Shown in pieces: positions 44,383 through 52,068 of a DNA stretch of 64,000 nt. The notes beneath the pieces were generated by a model that saw only the letters and a program-made list of their open reading frames with translations, was not told the DNA's origin and did not search any database. The position numbers and the translations under genes were made by a program. Each line of letters begins with the position of its first letter. Within the stretch, counting starts at the first letter, position 1. The DNA lies in the NCBI RefSeq assembly GCF_023169945.1, contig NZ_AP025591.1:1138501-1202500 (forward strand), given 5' to 3'. This stretch comes from Anaeromyxobacter oryzae (lineage in GTDB: Bacteria; Myxococcota; Myxococcia; Myxococcales; Anaeromyxobacteraceae).

Positions 44383-45885
44383 ATGGTCAAGGGGGTCGGC
44401 AAGCTCCGGACGCTCGCGCTCGCGAGCGCCCTCGCCGCGGGGATCGCCCGGGCGGACAGTCCCGCCGCCCGCGGGTTCGATCCGGATCCGGCGCGGCTCG
44501 CGCTGTCGGTCGACGGCGGGTTCGTCGTCGAGACCGCGGCGGCCGCGCCGGAGGGCTCGAAGGGCGCCGCCCTCGTGCTCGACTATGCGGAGGGGCTGCT
44601 CGCGCTCCGCCTCGGCAGCGAGACCGATCAGCTCGTCCAGTCCCGTCTCACCGCGAACGTCCTCGCGTCCTGGTCGTTCGGGCGGCTCGAGGTGGGCGTG
44701 CACCTCCCCATCGCGATGCACCAGGGCTCCGACCTCTCGCTCCTCACCCGCCAGGGCGTCACGGGGCCGCTCGCGGATCCCGTCGCCGCGACCGCGCTGG
44801 GCGACCTCCGCGTCGGCGCGAAGCTCCCGCTGCTCGAGGAGGGGCCGATGCCCGTCGGGCTGGCCGCGCTCCTCGAGCTCCGCGCGCCGACCGGCGACAA
44901 GCAGGCCTTCACCTCCGACGGCGCGATGGCCGTCCCTGGCGTCGTCGCGACGCGGCACCTCGGCGCGTGGCGGCTGGACGGGCAGCTCGGCTATGCGATC
45001 CGCGCCCCCGGCCAGTACGCGCAGCTCGTCGTGCACGACGGCCTCGTCTACGGCGTCGGCGCGTCCGTCGAGCTGCCTCCCCTGTCCGCGGTGAAGCGCT
45101 GGAAGGCGATCCTCGAGCTCTCCGGCGGGTTGCCGCGGGGCGACAACGCGCAGACGGAGCGCTATCGCGCGCCGCTCTCGGCGCTGGGCGGCGTCCGCGC
45201 GTGGCTGTGGCGCGGGCTCGCCGTCGAGGCGGGCGGCGGGACCGGCATCGGCGACGCGGGCTACGGCCGCGAGTCCTGGCGCGTCTTCGCGGGCGTCCGC
45301 TGGTCCGAGGGCGAGGTGGTCGGGCCGCCGGACGCGGACTGGGACCGGGACGGCGTGCCGAACGCGCAGGACCTCTGCCCGCGGCAGCCCGGCACCCCCG
45401 AGCTGGACGGCTGCCAGGACCGCGACGGCGACGGGATCCCGGATCCGCAGGACAAGTGTCCGGACGAGCCCGGCCCGGCAGAGAACAACGGGTGCCCGGT
45501 GAAGGACGACGAGCCGCTCGTCGAGATCCAGACGGAGCACCTGTCGCTCAAGGACTCGATCCACTTCGACACGGGCCTCGACACGATCAAGCCGGAGTCG
45601 AGCCGGATCCTCGACGCCATCGCGGCGCTCCTGAACCAGCACCCCGAGCTGAAGCGGATCCAGGTCGAGGGCCACACCGACAACGTCGGCGCCAGGACCT
45701 ACAACCAGGACCTCTCGCAGCGCCGCGCCCAGTCGGTCGTCCGGGCGCTCGTCCAGCGCAGCGTGACCAAGGAGCGGCTCGGGGCGCGCGGCTACGGCTT
45801 CGAGAAGCCCATCGCCGACAACGGCACCGCGCTCGGCCGGGCGAAGAACCGGCGGGTCGAGTTCACGATCCTGTCCGAGCAGTAG
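44383..45885 (+). CDS. OmpA-family outer-membrane protein with thrombospondin type-3 repeats
   Basis: A 500-residue protein with a signal peptide (1-24). An N-terminal beta-barrel-like part (about 30-315) is followed by two Ca-binding TSP3-type repeats (DWDRDGVPNAQDLCP and DRDGDGIPDPQDKCP) and a C-terminal OmpA peptidoglycan-binding domain (IHFDTGLDTIKPES, VEGHTDNVGARTYNQDLSQRRA, AKNRRVEF). It should tether the outer membrane to peptidoglycan. It ends 7 bp from the convergent HAD gene. Confidence 0.92.
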   Translation: MVKGVGKLRTLALASALAAGIARADSPAARGFDPDPARLALSVDGGFVVETAAAAPEGSKGAALVLDYAEGLLALRLGSETDQLVQSRLTANVLASWSFGRLEVGVHLPIAMHQGSDLSLLTRQGVTGPLADPVAATALGDLRVGAKLPLLEEGPMPVGLAALLELRAPTGDKQAFTSDGAMAVPGVVATRHLGAWRLDGQLGYAIRAPGQYAQLVVHDGLVYGVGASVELPPLSAVKRWKAILELSGGLPRGDNAQTERYRAPLSALGGVRAWLWRGLAVEAGGGTGIGDAGYGRESWRVFAGVRWSEGEVVGPPDADWDRDGVPNAQDLCPRQPGTPELDGCQDRDGDGIPDPQDKCPDEPGPAENNGCPVKDDEPLVEIQTEHLSLKDSIHFDTGLDTIKPESSRILDAIAALLNQHPELKRIQVEGHTDNVGARTYNQDLSQRRAQSVVRALVQRSVTKERLGARGYGFEKPIADNGTALGRAKNRRVEFTILSEQ

Positions 45886-45892
45886 CCGGCGC

Positions 45893-46522
45893 TCACGCGA
45901 GCCACGGCGCGAGGCCGGCCGCGTCGTCCACCAGGACGGCCGCGCCGGCCCGCACGAGCGCCTCGCGCGCGCCGAGGCCCCACGTCACCGCGACGACGGA
46001 GACGCCCGCCGCCCGCGCCGTCGCGACGTCCACCGCGCTGTCGCCGACGAACACGGTCTCCGCGGGCGACGCCCCCACCCGGGCGCGGATCGCGTGCACG
46101 CCCGCGGGGTCCGGCTTTCGCGGCGCCTCGTCCCCGCCCACGACCACCGTGAACCGCTCCAGGACGCCGAGCCCGGCGAGGATCTTCCGGGCGAGCGCGC
46201 CCGGCTTGTTCGTGTGGACCGCGAGCACGCGGCCGGCCCCGTCGAGCAACGCGGAGATCCCGGGATAGAGCCGCGTCCTGTCGAGGCAGTGATCCTCGTA
46301 GTGCTTCCACCAGGCGGCAAGCGCAGGCTCGAGCCGGCCCGCGTGCGGCGCGACCGAGCGCTCGAGCAGGACGCGCGCGCCCTCGCCCACGAACGACCGG
46401 ATCTCCGGGATGCCGCGCTCCGGCAGGCCCACGGCGCGGAGCGCGTGGTTCACCGAGGTGGCGAGGTCGTCGACCGAGTCGACGAGCGTTCCGTCGAGAT
46501 CGAGGATGGCGAGGCGGGGCAT
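45893..46522 (-). CDS. HAD hydrolase, phosphoglycolate phosphatase-like
   Basis: A 209-residue HAD phosphatase with a helical cap. Motif I is DLDGTLVDS (nucleophile Asp8), motif II is the Thr in VHTNKP, motif III is the Lys in RKPDP and motif IV is VGDSAVD. Length and cap match Gph, which removes 2-phosphoglycolate, but several substrates are possible for this subfamily. Confidence 0.88.
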   Translation of the reverse strand: MPRLAILDLDGTLVDSVDDLATSVNHALRAVGLPERGIPEIRSFVGEGARVLLERSVAPHAGRLEPALAAWWKHYEDHCLDRTRLYPGISALLDGAGRVLAVHTNKPGALARKILAGLGVLERFTVVVGGDEAPRKPDPAGVHAIRARVGASPAETVFVGDSAVDVATARAAGVSVVAVTWGLGAREALVRAGAAVLVDDAAGLAPWLA

Positions 46523-46544
46523 GGGAGGGGGGAGTGTAACCGGG

Positions 46545-46612
46545 ACGACGCTTCCGTGGGCGCCCGCTCCCCCTCGTGCCCGTGCCCGTCAACGTGCCCG
46601 GGCTGCTGCACC
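46545..46612. repeat. Short GTG/CCC repeat block
   Basis: CGTGCCCGTGCCCGTCAACGTGCCCGGG lies at about 46576-46602, between the HAD gene and the ABM-like gene. The unit CGTGCCCGTCAACGT also occurs at 19650. Confidence 0.6.
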
Positions 46613-46706
46613 AGGATCTGCCGACGTGGATCGGGTGCCACGTCCGCGCGTGCTGCGGACGCCCCGCCGTGCGGCGGCGTCCGATCTCCGCACGTCGGTC
46701 TGCGAG

Positions 46707-47009
46707 CTACCCGAAGAGCCGGTACGACCCGACCACCGTGAGCTGCTCGGCGACGGGCGGGCTCGCGACCCAGGCCTTCAAGCGCTCCTGGAACTCCCTG
46801 AATGCCGGCAGCGCCGGGAGGGGGTTCTCGGTTCCCTCCTCAACCTGCAGCAGGGCCAGGAACGTCTCCCCGTCGGGAAGCATCGACGAGGCATACCGGA
46901 CGTTGGCCGGCCGCGCGCGCTCGATGGCCGCGAACAGCCGCTGGACCGTGGCCTCCACGTCCACCACGTGCTCCGGCTTCACCCTCGAACGCACCATCAG
47001 GATCTTCAT
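46707..47009 (-). CDS. Small ABM-like protein, candidate ECF41 target
   Basis: A 100-residue protein with the size and strand pattern of the dimeric alpha-beta barrel (ABM) group: KILMVRSRVKPEHVVDVEATVQRLFAAI, then YASSMLPDGETFLALLQVEE. No catalytic residues can be assigned. The start has GAGGAG upstream. It is divergent from the sigma-factor gene, and a minus-strand site GGTCACG-N16-CGTC at 47139-47113 points at it, so it is probably under control of that sigma factor. Confidence 0.72.
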   Translation of the reverse strand: MKILMVRSRVKPEHVVDVEATVQRLFAAIERARPANVRYASSMLPDGETFLALLQVEEGTENPLPALPAFREFQERLKAWVASPPVAEQLTVVGSYRLFG

Positions 47010-47077
47010 GGAAGAGGTCTCCTCGTGTCGCTAGATGCGGGTTGGTCTCGCCGAGGCGGCCTCCGCGGTCGTTCCTC

Positions 47078-47104
47078 GTCACACCGGGCTCGCCTCGTTC
47101 GTCA
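47078..47104 (+). promoter_or_regulatory. ECF41-type promoter before the sigma gene
   Basis: CGTCACA at 47078-47084, a 16-bp spacer, then CGTC at 47101-47104. This fits the ECF41 consensus as I know it (TGTCACA, 16 bp, CGTC) with one mismatch. It would start transcription about 30 bp before the sigma start codon, making the gene autoregulated. Confidence 0.75.
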
Positions 47105-47112
47105 CGCAGAAG

Positions 47113-47139
47113 ACGGAACGGGACCAAGGAACGTGACCG
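47113..47139 (-). promoter_or_regulatory. ECF41-type promoter for the divergent ABM-like gene
   Basis: On the minus strand GGTCACG (47139-47133), a 16-bp spacer, then CGTC (47116-47113). The GTCAC core and the spacing equal those of the other two sites. It overlaps the leader of the sigma gene and would leave a leader of about 95 bases before the ABM-like gene. Confidence 0.62.
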
Positions 47140-48024
47140 ATGAAAGAAGACGAGGCTCTGGCCGGGTGGTTCGAGGCCCACCGCGCGCACCTCCGCGCGG
47201 TGGCTTACCGGATGCTCGGATCGCTGAACGAGGCCGAGGACGCCGTCCAGGAAGTCTGGATCCGCTTCTCCGGCGCCGACACGAACGGCGTGAGCAACCT
47301 CCGCGGGTGGCTCACCACCGCGGTCGCCCGCGTATGCCTCGACATGCTCAGGTCGCGCCGATCCCGGCGGGAGGAGCTGGTCGGCGTCCGCCTGCCCGAG
47401 CCGATCGTGAGCGATGCGGGCGGCCCCGATCCCGAGACCGAGGCGCTGCTGGCGGGCTCGGTCGGGCTCGCGCTCCTCGTGGTGCTCGACTCCCTCGCGC
47501 CCGCGGAGCGGCTCGCTTTCGTGCTCCATGACATGTTCGGCGTCCCGTTCCAGGAAATCGCGCGGGTGGTCGGCCGTTCACCGGAGGCGGCCCGGCAGCT
47601 CGCGAGCCGGGCGCGCCGCCGGGTCCGTGGCGCCGCGCCGAGCCCCGACCCCGATCTCTCCCGGCAGCGGGAGATCGTCGATGCGTTCCTCGCCGCGGCG
47701 CGCGGAGGAGACTTCGACGCGCTGCTCCGGATCCTGGATCCGGACGTCGTCCTCAGGGCGGACCGCGGCCCCGCCGCGCCGGGCGGGACGATCGTGATCC
47801 GCGGCGCGCGGGCGGCGGCCCACCAGTCGATCCACGCCGCCCGGGCCGCCAGCGAGACCCGGGCCGCGCTCGTGAACGGCGCTGCGGGCCTCGTCTCGTT
47901 CGATGAGGAAGGGCAGCCCTTCTCGGTCCTGGGGTTCACGGTCGCGCACGGGAAGATCGTCGAGATCGACGTGCTCGCCGATCCCGAGCGGCTCCGCGCG
48001 CTCGACTTGAAGATCCCCGAGTGA
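47140..48024 (+). CDS. ECF41-family RNA polymerase sigma factor with SnoaL-like C-terminal domain
   Basis: A 294-residue sigma factor. Region 2 (about 13-77: YRMLGSLNEAEDAVQEVWIRF) and region 4 (about 108-160: LAPAERLAFVLHDMFGVPFQEIARVVGRSPEAARQLASRARRR, split here as LAPAERLAFVL and FQEIARVVGRS) are followed by a fused SnoaL-like domain (about 173-290). The ECF41 marks are LPEP at 85-88, the form of WLPEP in the linker, and DPERL at 281-285 near the end, matching NPDKL. In this group the C-terminal domain replaces a separate anti-sigma factor. AAGGAA lies just upstream of the start. Confidence 0.92.
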   Translation: MKEDEALAGWFEAHRAHLRAVAYRMLGSLNEAEDAVQEVWIRFSGADTNGVSNLRGWLTTAVARVCLDMLRSRRSRREELVGVRLPEPIVSDAGGPDPETEALLAGSVGLALLVVLDSLAPAERLAFVLHDMFGVPFQEIARVVGRSPEAARQLASRARRRVRGAAPSPDPDLSRQREIVDAFLAAARGGDFDALLRILDPDVVLRADRGPAAPGGTIVIRGARAAAHQSIHAARAASETRAALVNGAAGLVSFDEEGQPFSVLGFTVAHGKIVEIDVLADPERLRALDLKIPE

Positions 48025-48137
48025 CGCGACGACGACGGCGCCAGCCGCGTCCGGACCATGGGTCCGCGGCGCGCGGCGCCGCTCGCGCGCCGAGTCCCCG
48101 TCGTGCCGAGGGCGACCGAGCGCGCACGCCGGGCGCG

Positions 48138-48164
48138 TCCGTCACGTTTCCTTCGGCTCGCTCG
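48138..48164 (+). promoter_or_regulatory. ECF41-type promoter before the DoxX-like gene
   Basis: CGTCACG at 48138-48144, a 16-bp spacer, then CGTC at 48161-48164, about 60 bp before the start codon at 48227. It is the third site with the same core and spacing within 1.1 kb. Confidence 0.68.
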
Positions 48165-48226
48165 TCATCGTTGCGACGAACCCACCGGTCGAGATCGTCG
48201 ATCTCGCACACACCGAAAGCTCACCC

Positions 48227-48796
48227 ATGCTCGCCCACGACTCGAACCCGCATCCACGGGATCCCGCGGCGTCATCCCCCGCCGTCCCCACCGGCCACCG
48301 GCTCGGCGCCGCGGCTTGGGCCGCTCGCGCCCTCTACTGGACGTCCACGCTGATCGTCGCCTACGAGATGATCGCCGGGGGGTTCTGGGACCTCCTCCGC
48401 ATCGAGTACGTCCGCGTCGTGATGGAGCACCTCGGGTATCCCCTCTACGTGCTGCTCATCATCGGCGTCTGGAAGATCCCCTGCGGCGCCGTGCTCCTCC
48501 TCCCGCGGTTCCTGCGCGTCAAGGAGTGGGCGTACACGGGCGCCCTGCTCAACTACGCAGGCGCCGCCGCGTCCCACATCCTCGTCGGAGATCGTGTCGG
48601 CAAGTGGGTCGCGCCGCTCGTGTTCGCCGCCTTCACCGTCACGTCGTGGTCGCTCCGGCCGCCCGAGCGGCGGCTCGCCACCGGCGCCGCGCCGCCGCCG
48701 CCGCCGCGGGCGACCTGGGTCGTCTCCATCGGCCTGTTCGCGGCGCTCGTGGTCGTGTCGCTGATGACGCTCCCCGCGGGACCGCCGCCCCCCTGA
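48227..48796 (+). CDS. DoxX-like membrane protein, candidate ECF41 target
   Basis: A 189-residue protein with four membrane helices of the DoxX-like type (LYWTSTLIVAYEMIAGGFWDLL, LYVLLIIGVWKIPCGAVLLLP and after), an N-terminal cytoplasmic stretch, a Pro-rich loop near 160 and a final helix. DoxX-like proteins are often induced by oxidative or thiol stress; the chemistry is unknown. An ECF41-type promoter lies in front of it, and it follows the sigma gene in the same direction after 202 bp. Confidence 0.82.
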   Translation: MLAHDSNPHPRDPAASSPAVPTGHRLGAAAWAARALYWTSTLIVAYEMIAGGFWDLLRIEYVRVVMEHLGYPLYVLLIIGVWKIPCGAVLLLPRFLRVKEWAYTGALLNYAGAAASHILVGDRVGKWVAPLVFAAFTVTSWSLRPPERRLATGAAPPPPPRATWVVSIGLFAALVVVSLMTLPAGPPPP

Positions 48797-49277
48797 GCCG
48801 CCACCGCCAGTGGCGGGTGACTGCGCCCGGGCCGTGGGGCTCCCCTGCCTCGCGGGCCGGTCTCCTCCATGCACGCCCTCCGGAGCGGATTCCGGCGGGG
48901 ACGTCCGCCAGGAGCTGTCGGCCGCCCTCAACGGGAACGCCATCTCCCGCGTGACGCTACACGCGAGCGAGGCAACGTTGCTGCGATGCCCGCGCCAGGC
49001 TCTGTGGGGCTGGAGGGCGTCCGCCAACGAGGTGCGCCGCGCCTCAACTCAAGACGGGAGGGTGCAACTCCAAGTCGAGATTCAGAGCGGAGACGTGATC
49101 GGAGTCGGCGTCGGGCCACGGTCCACGGTCCACGGTCCACGGGAAGCGGGAGGCGGGCACGGGGACGGGCACGTTCACGGGCACCGGCACGGGCACGGAA
49201 TCGCGGTCTCGTTCGGCTCCCCGTCGGCCCGTCGCCGAAAACTCGATCCCCCCGCCCCCGCGTGCTTACCTGCGTCC
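48797..49277. other. Gene-free gap of about 480 bp
   Basis: I see no gene here. The first 300 bp are ordinary GC-rich sequence without a motif I can name. A repeat block lies at 49105-49200, and the rest leads into the small gene at 49278. A frame stays open across most of it, but its composition changes at the repeat block and it has no ribosome binding site, so I do not call it. Confidence 0.5.
49105..49200. repeat. GGTCCAC/GGGCAC repeat block
   Basis: GGTCCAC occurs three times in tandem (about 49123-49140), followed by GGGCACGGGGACGGGCACG and GGGCACCGGCACGGGCACGG. It is the same repeat family as the other intergenic blocks, in the GGGCAC orientation. It lies 80 bp before the start at 49278. 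Confidence 0.65.
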
Positions 49278-49604
49278 ATGCTGCGCCTCGTCCTGAAGCT
49301 CCTCCTCGCGGCCGCCGCGCTGTGGGCGATCTTCGCGTTCGTGCCGTTCGGCGGGCGGACGCTGGCGGATCGGTGGAGGGCGTCCCGGTCGCCGTCGGAG
49401 TTCGTGGAGCGGACCTGGGCCGAGATGAAGGGCGTCCCGGAGAAGCCCGCGGCGAAGGCCCGCCCGCCCGCCCGCTCGCAGGCGCGCGCGCAGGGTCCGG
49501 CCGCCCGGGACCGCACGGGCGATCGGCCGAGCGAGGGTCACACCGACGCGGACCGCCGCGCGGTGGATCGCATCGTCACCGAGCACCTCTCCGAGCCGCG
49601 CTGA
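49278..49604 (+). CDS. Small membrane-anchored protein of unknown function
   Basis: A 108-residue protein with one N-terminal hydrophobic helix (LVLKLLLAAAALWAIFAFVPF) and a charged, Ala/Arg-rich tail (about 50-108). The segment WRASRSPSEFVERTWAEMKG is the only ordered-looking part. I recognise no family. It precedes htrA by about 130 bp in the same direction and could be cotranscribed with it. Confidence 0.6.
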   Translation: MLRLVLKLLLAAAALWAIFAFVPFGGRTLADRWRASRSPSEFVERTWAEMKGVPEKPAAKARPPARSQARAQGPAARDRTGDRPSEGHTDADRRAVDRIVTEHLSEPR

Positions 49605-49730
49605 GCCCCGGGCGCGCCACGCCCGCCCGCACCGCCGCCGCTTGGCGGGTGCGCCTTCTTGCGCGGCGCCGCGCAGGGTTCGCACCTTCCCTCCGGGACC
49701 CGCGACGGGCGGCGGGCGGGAGGGGCGGGC

Positions 49731-50849
49731 ATGCCAGCAGGGCCAGGGTGGGCGATCCTTCTCGCGGTCCAGCTGGGCGCAGCACCCGCGGTCGCGCCGC
49801 GACCGCTCTACAGCGAGGTGCGAGCCCCGCCCGAGGCGCCCGCGTCCGCCGGGTCCGGGCTCCCCGAGCTCTCGAGGCTCGCGGAGGCGGCGATCCCGGC
49901 GGTGGTGGGCGTGCTCACGTCGCAGACGGCGCCGCAGGGCACGGACGACTCGCTCAAGGATCTCTTCGACAAGCTGCACGACGGGCCGCGCAAGGGGATC
50001 GGCAGCGGGTTCATCATCCACCGCGACGGGTGGATCCTCACGAACGCGCACGTCGTGGAGGGTGCCGACGGCGTGGAGGTGGACCTCGGCGGCGGGGCGA
50101 AGCTCCCGGCCCGCGTCGTGGGGATGGACGGCGAGTCCGACGTGGCCCTGCTGAAGGTGAACCCGCCGCGGCCCCTCCCGATCGTGCCGCTCGGCGACTC
50201 CGACCGGATCGTCGTCGCGGAGTGGGTGATGGTGATCGGCAGCCCGTTCGGCCTCGATCACTCGGTCACGCTCGGCATCGTGAGCCACACCGGGCGCTCG
50301 GACATCTCGCCCGTCGGCCGGCCGGGGACCTACGACTTCATCCAGACCGACGCGTCCATCAACCCCGGCAACTCGGGCGGCCCGCTGCTCAACCTCCGCG
50401 GCGAGGTCATCGGGATCGCGACGGCGGTGAACGCGACGGGCCAGGGGATCGGGTTCGCGATCCCGATCAACATGGCGAAGGAGATCGTCGGGCAGCTCAA
50501 GGAGCGCGGGCGCGTGGTCCGGAGCTGGCTCGGCGTGTCGGTGAAGGAGGCGCCGACGGATCCGGGCATCCCCACGTCGGGCGTCCAGATCACGGAGCTC
50601 GCGCCCAACGGGCCGGCGGCGAGCGCCGGGCTCAAGGTCGGCGACGTGATCACGTCCGTGCAGGGGCACGAGATCCGCTCGCCCGCCCGGCTGCGCTGGT
50701 ACGTGTCGACCGCCGGCGTCGGGCACGAGGTGGAGCTCCGGCTCAAGCGCGGCGGGGACGTCGAGGAGCACGTCGTCAAGGTGCCGCTCGCGGAGGTGCC
50801 CGCCCAGGAGCAGGCGCGGGCGCAGGCGCGCGAGCTCCTCGGCGAATAG
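49731..50849 (+). CDS. HtrA/DegQ-type periplasmic serine protease
   Basis: A 372-residue S1C protease and quality-control enzyme of the envelope. It has an N-terminal signal peptide (1-22) and the catalytic triad His107 (TNAHVV), Asp137 (ESDVALLK) and Ser215 (GNSGGPL), followed by one PDZ domain (about 270-350). Having a single PDZ makes it DegS- or DegQ-like in layout. GGGAGG upstream of the ATG at 49731 supports this start. Confidence 0.93.
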   Translation: MPAGPGWAILLAVQLGAAPAVAPRPLYSEVRAPPEAPASAGSGLPELSRLAEAAIPAVVGVLTSQTAPQGTDDSLKDLFDKLHDGPRKGIGSGFIIHRDGWILTNAHVVEGADGVEVDLGGGAKLPARVVGMDGESDVALLKVNPPRPLPIVPLGDSDRIVVAEWVMVIGSPFGLDHSVTLGIVSHTGRSDISPVGRPGTYDFIQTDASINPGNSGGPLLNLRGEVIGIATAVNATGQGIGFAIPINMAKEIVGQLKERGRVVRSWLGVSVKEAPTDPGIPTSGVQITELAPNGPAASAGLKVGDVITSVQGHEIRSPARLRWYVSTAGVGHEVELRLKRGGDVEEHVVKVPLAEVPAQEQARAQARELLGE

Positions 50850-50939
50850 GGTGCGCTCCCGTCCCCGCGGGAAATCCGGCGTGCCGCCGGGAGGTTCGGT
50901 ATTGCCATCGCGGCGCGGGTCTGGTATCGAGCGCCCTCC

Positions 50940-51254
50940 ATGGCCGAGACCACGACCACGAAGACCAAGAAGAAGGCCCCCGTCGCCAAGGGCGGCGGCA
51001 AGAAGGCCTGTACCGTCGCCGGCTGCAAGCGCGCGTACCGGGCGAAGGGCCTCTGCTTCTTCCACTACAAGAAGTTCCGCCGCGGCGAGCTCGAGTCGAA
51101 GCCGGCGCGCTACGACACGTGCTCCAAGCCCGACTGCAAGAAGAAGGTCGTGGCGCACGGCCTCTGCGAGGAGCACTTCCAGGCCTGGAAGAAGGCCCGG
51201 AAGAAGAACCAGGGCGCCGCTGCCGAGGCTGCCCCGGCTGCTCCCGCGGCCTAG
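50940..51254 (+). CDS. Small basic protein with tandem C-x4-C-x9-C-x2-H motifs
   Basis: A 104-residue Lys-rich protein. Two copies of one motif follow each other: Cys24, Cys29, Cys39, His42 and Cys61, Cys66, Cys76, His79, each with GLC..H at its end. Each copy should bind one zinc. An Ala/Lys-rich tail and head surround them. It may bind nucleic acid; I recall similar myxobacterial proteins labelled as vegetative protein, without known function. Its stop shares a CTAG with the convergent methyltransferase gene. Confidence 0.72.
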   Translation: MAETTTTKTKKKAPVAKGGGKKACTVAGCKRAYRAKGLCFFHYKKFRRGELESKPARYDTCSKPDCKKKVVAHGLCEEHFQAWKKARKKNQGAAAEAAPAAPAA

Positions 51255-52039
51255 CTCGTTCCGCCGTCGCGATCCGCGCCCAGCCGGAGCTGCCGCTCCA
51301 GCGCGCGGATCGCGGCGACCAGCAGCTCCACCTCGCGCTGCGTGGGATCCGCGCGCGCGAGGAGCCGCCTGAAGTCGGCGAGGATGTGCTCCGGGTTCTG
51401 CGGGTTCAGGTAGCCCGCGTGCCCGAGGAGCGCGCTCGCGCGCGCCCAGAGGGCCTCCACGGTCGCGTGCCGGGCCGGCTCCTCCGCCGGTCCAGCGGAG
51501 AGCGCGGCGCGGGGATCCGCCATCCGCAGCTCGTACGCGACGACCGCCACCGCCTGCGCGAGGTTCATCGAGTCGTACGCCGCCGTGGTCGGGATGGTGC
51601 AGACCGCCTGGCAGAGCTCGAGCTCGGCGTCCGACAGGCCCCGCCGCTCCTCCCCGAACACCAGCGCCACCTCCCCCGCCGCCGAGCGCCGGACGACCTC
51701 CGCCGCGAGGGCCCGGGGGTCGAGCCGCGGGCGCCCCTCGACCTCCCGCGAGGTGGTCCCGCACGTCCACGTGGCCGCGCCGAGCGCCGCGCGCAGGTCG
51801 CCGTGGAGCTCCGCCGCGTCGAGGAGCTCCGCCGCCTTCCGGGCGGTGCGCCGTGCGCGCGCCATCACGTCCTCGCCCGCCGTGCCCGGTCCCCCGCTCC
51901 GGGGCGGCCCCGCCCAGGCGGCCGGGGCGACGATCGAGAGCCGCGAGAGCCCGAAGTTCTTGAGGGCGCGGGCGACCGCCCCGACGTTCTCGGCGCTCTG
52001 GGGCCGGTGCAGCACGACCTTGATTTTTCGAGGTTCCAT
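51251..52039 (-). CDS. SpoU-family RNA 2'-O-methyltransferase (TrmJ-like)
   Basis: A 262-residue SPOUT enzyme that probably methylates the 2'-O of a tRNA wobble-region base using SAM. The three SPOUT motifs are NVGAVARALKNFG near the start, LVFGEERRGLSDAE and IPTTAAYDSMNLAQAVAVVAYE. The C-terminal extension (about 185-262) is as in TrmJ. It is divergent from purC with a 29-bp gap. A LasT-like or rRNA-directed role cannot be excluded. Confidence 0.88.
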   Translation of the reverse strand: MEPRKIKVVLHRPQSAENVGAVARALKNFGLSRLSIVAPAAWAGPPRSGGPGTAGEDVMARARRTARKAAELLDAAELHGDLRAALGAATWTCGTTSREVEGRPRLDPRALAAEVVRRSAAGEVALVFGEERRGLSDAELELCQAVCTIPTTAAYDSMNLAQAVAVVAYELRMADPRAALSAGPAEEPARHATVEALWARASALLGHAGYLNPQNPEHILADFRRLLARADPTQREVELLVAAIRALERQLRLGADRDGGTS

Positions 52040-52053
52040 GTGCGTTCGGGACG

Positions 52054-52059
52054 TATAAC
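52054..52059 (+). promoter_or_regulatory. TATAAC -10-like element before purC
   Basis: TATAAC lies 10 bp before the first ATG of purC, in the same CGTATAACATCG context as before thyX. If used, transcription would begin at or very near the first ATG (52069), so the message would be leaderless or translation would begin at a later ATG (52072 or 52084). Confidence 0.35.
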
Positions 52060-52068
52060 ATCGCCGCC

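Noticed and set aside
48810..49604. A 264-residue gene starting at 48810 that would include the small membrane protein.
   Set aside because: The upstream part runs through the GGTCCAC repeat block, has no ribosome binding site and no domain. The ATG at 49278 begins directly with the membrane helix.
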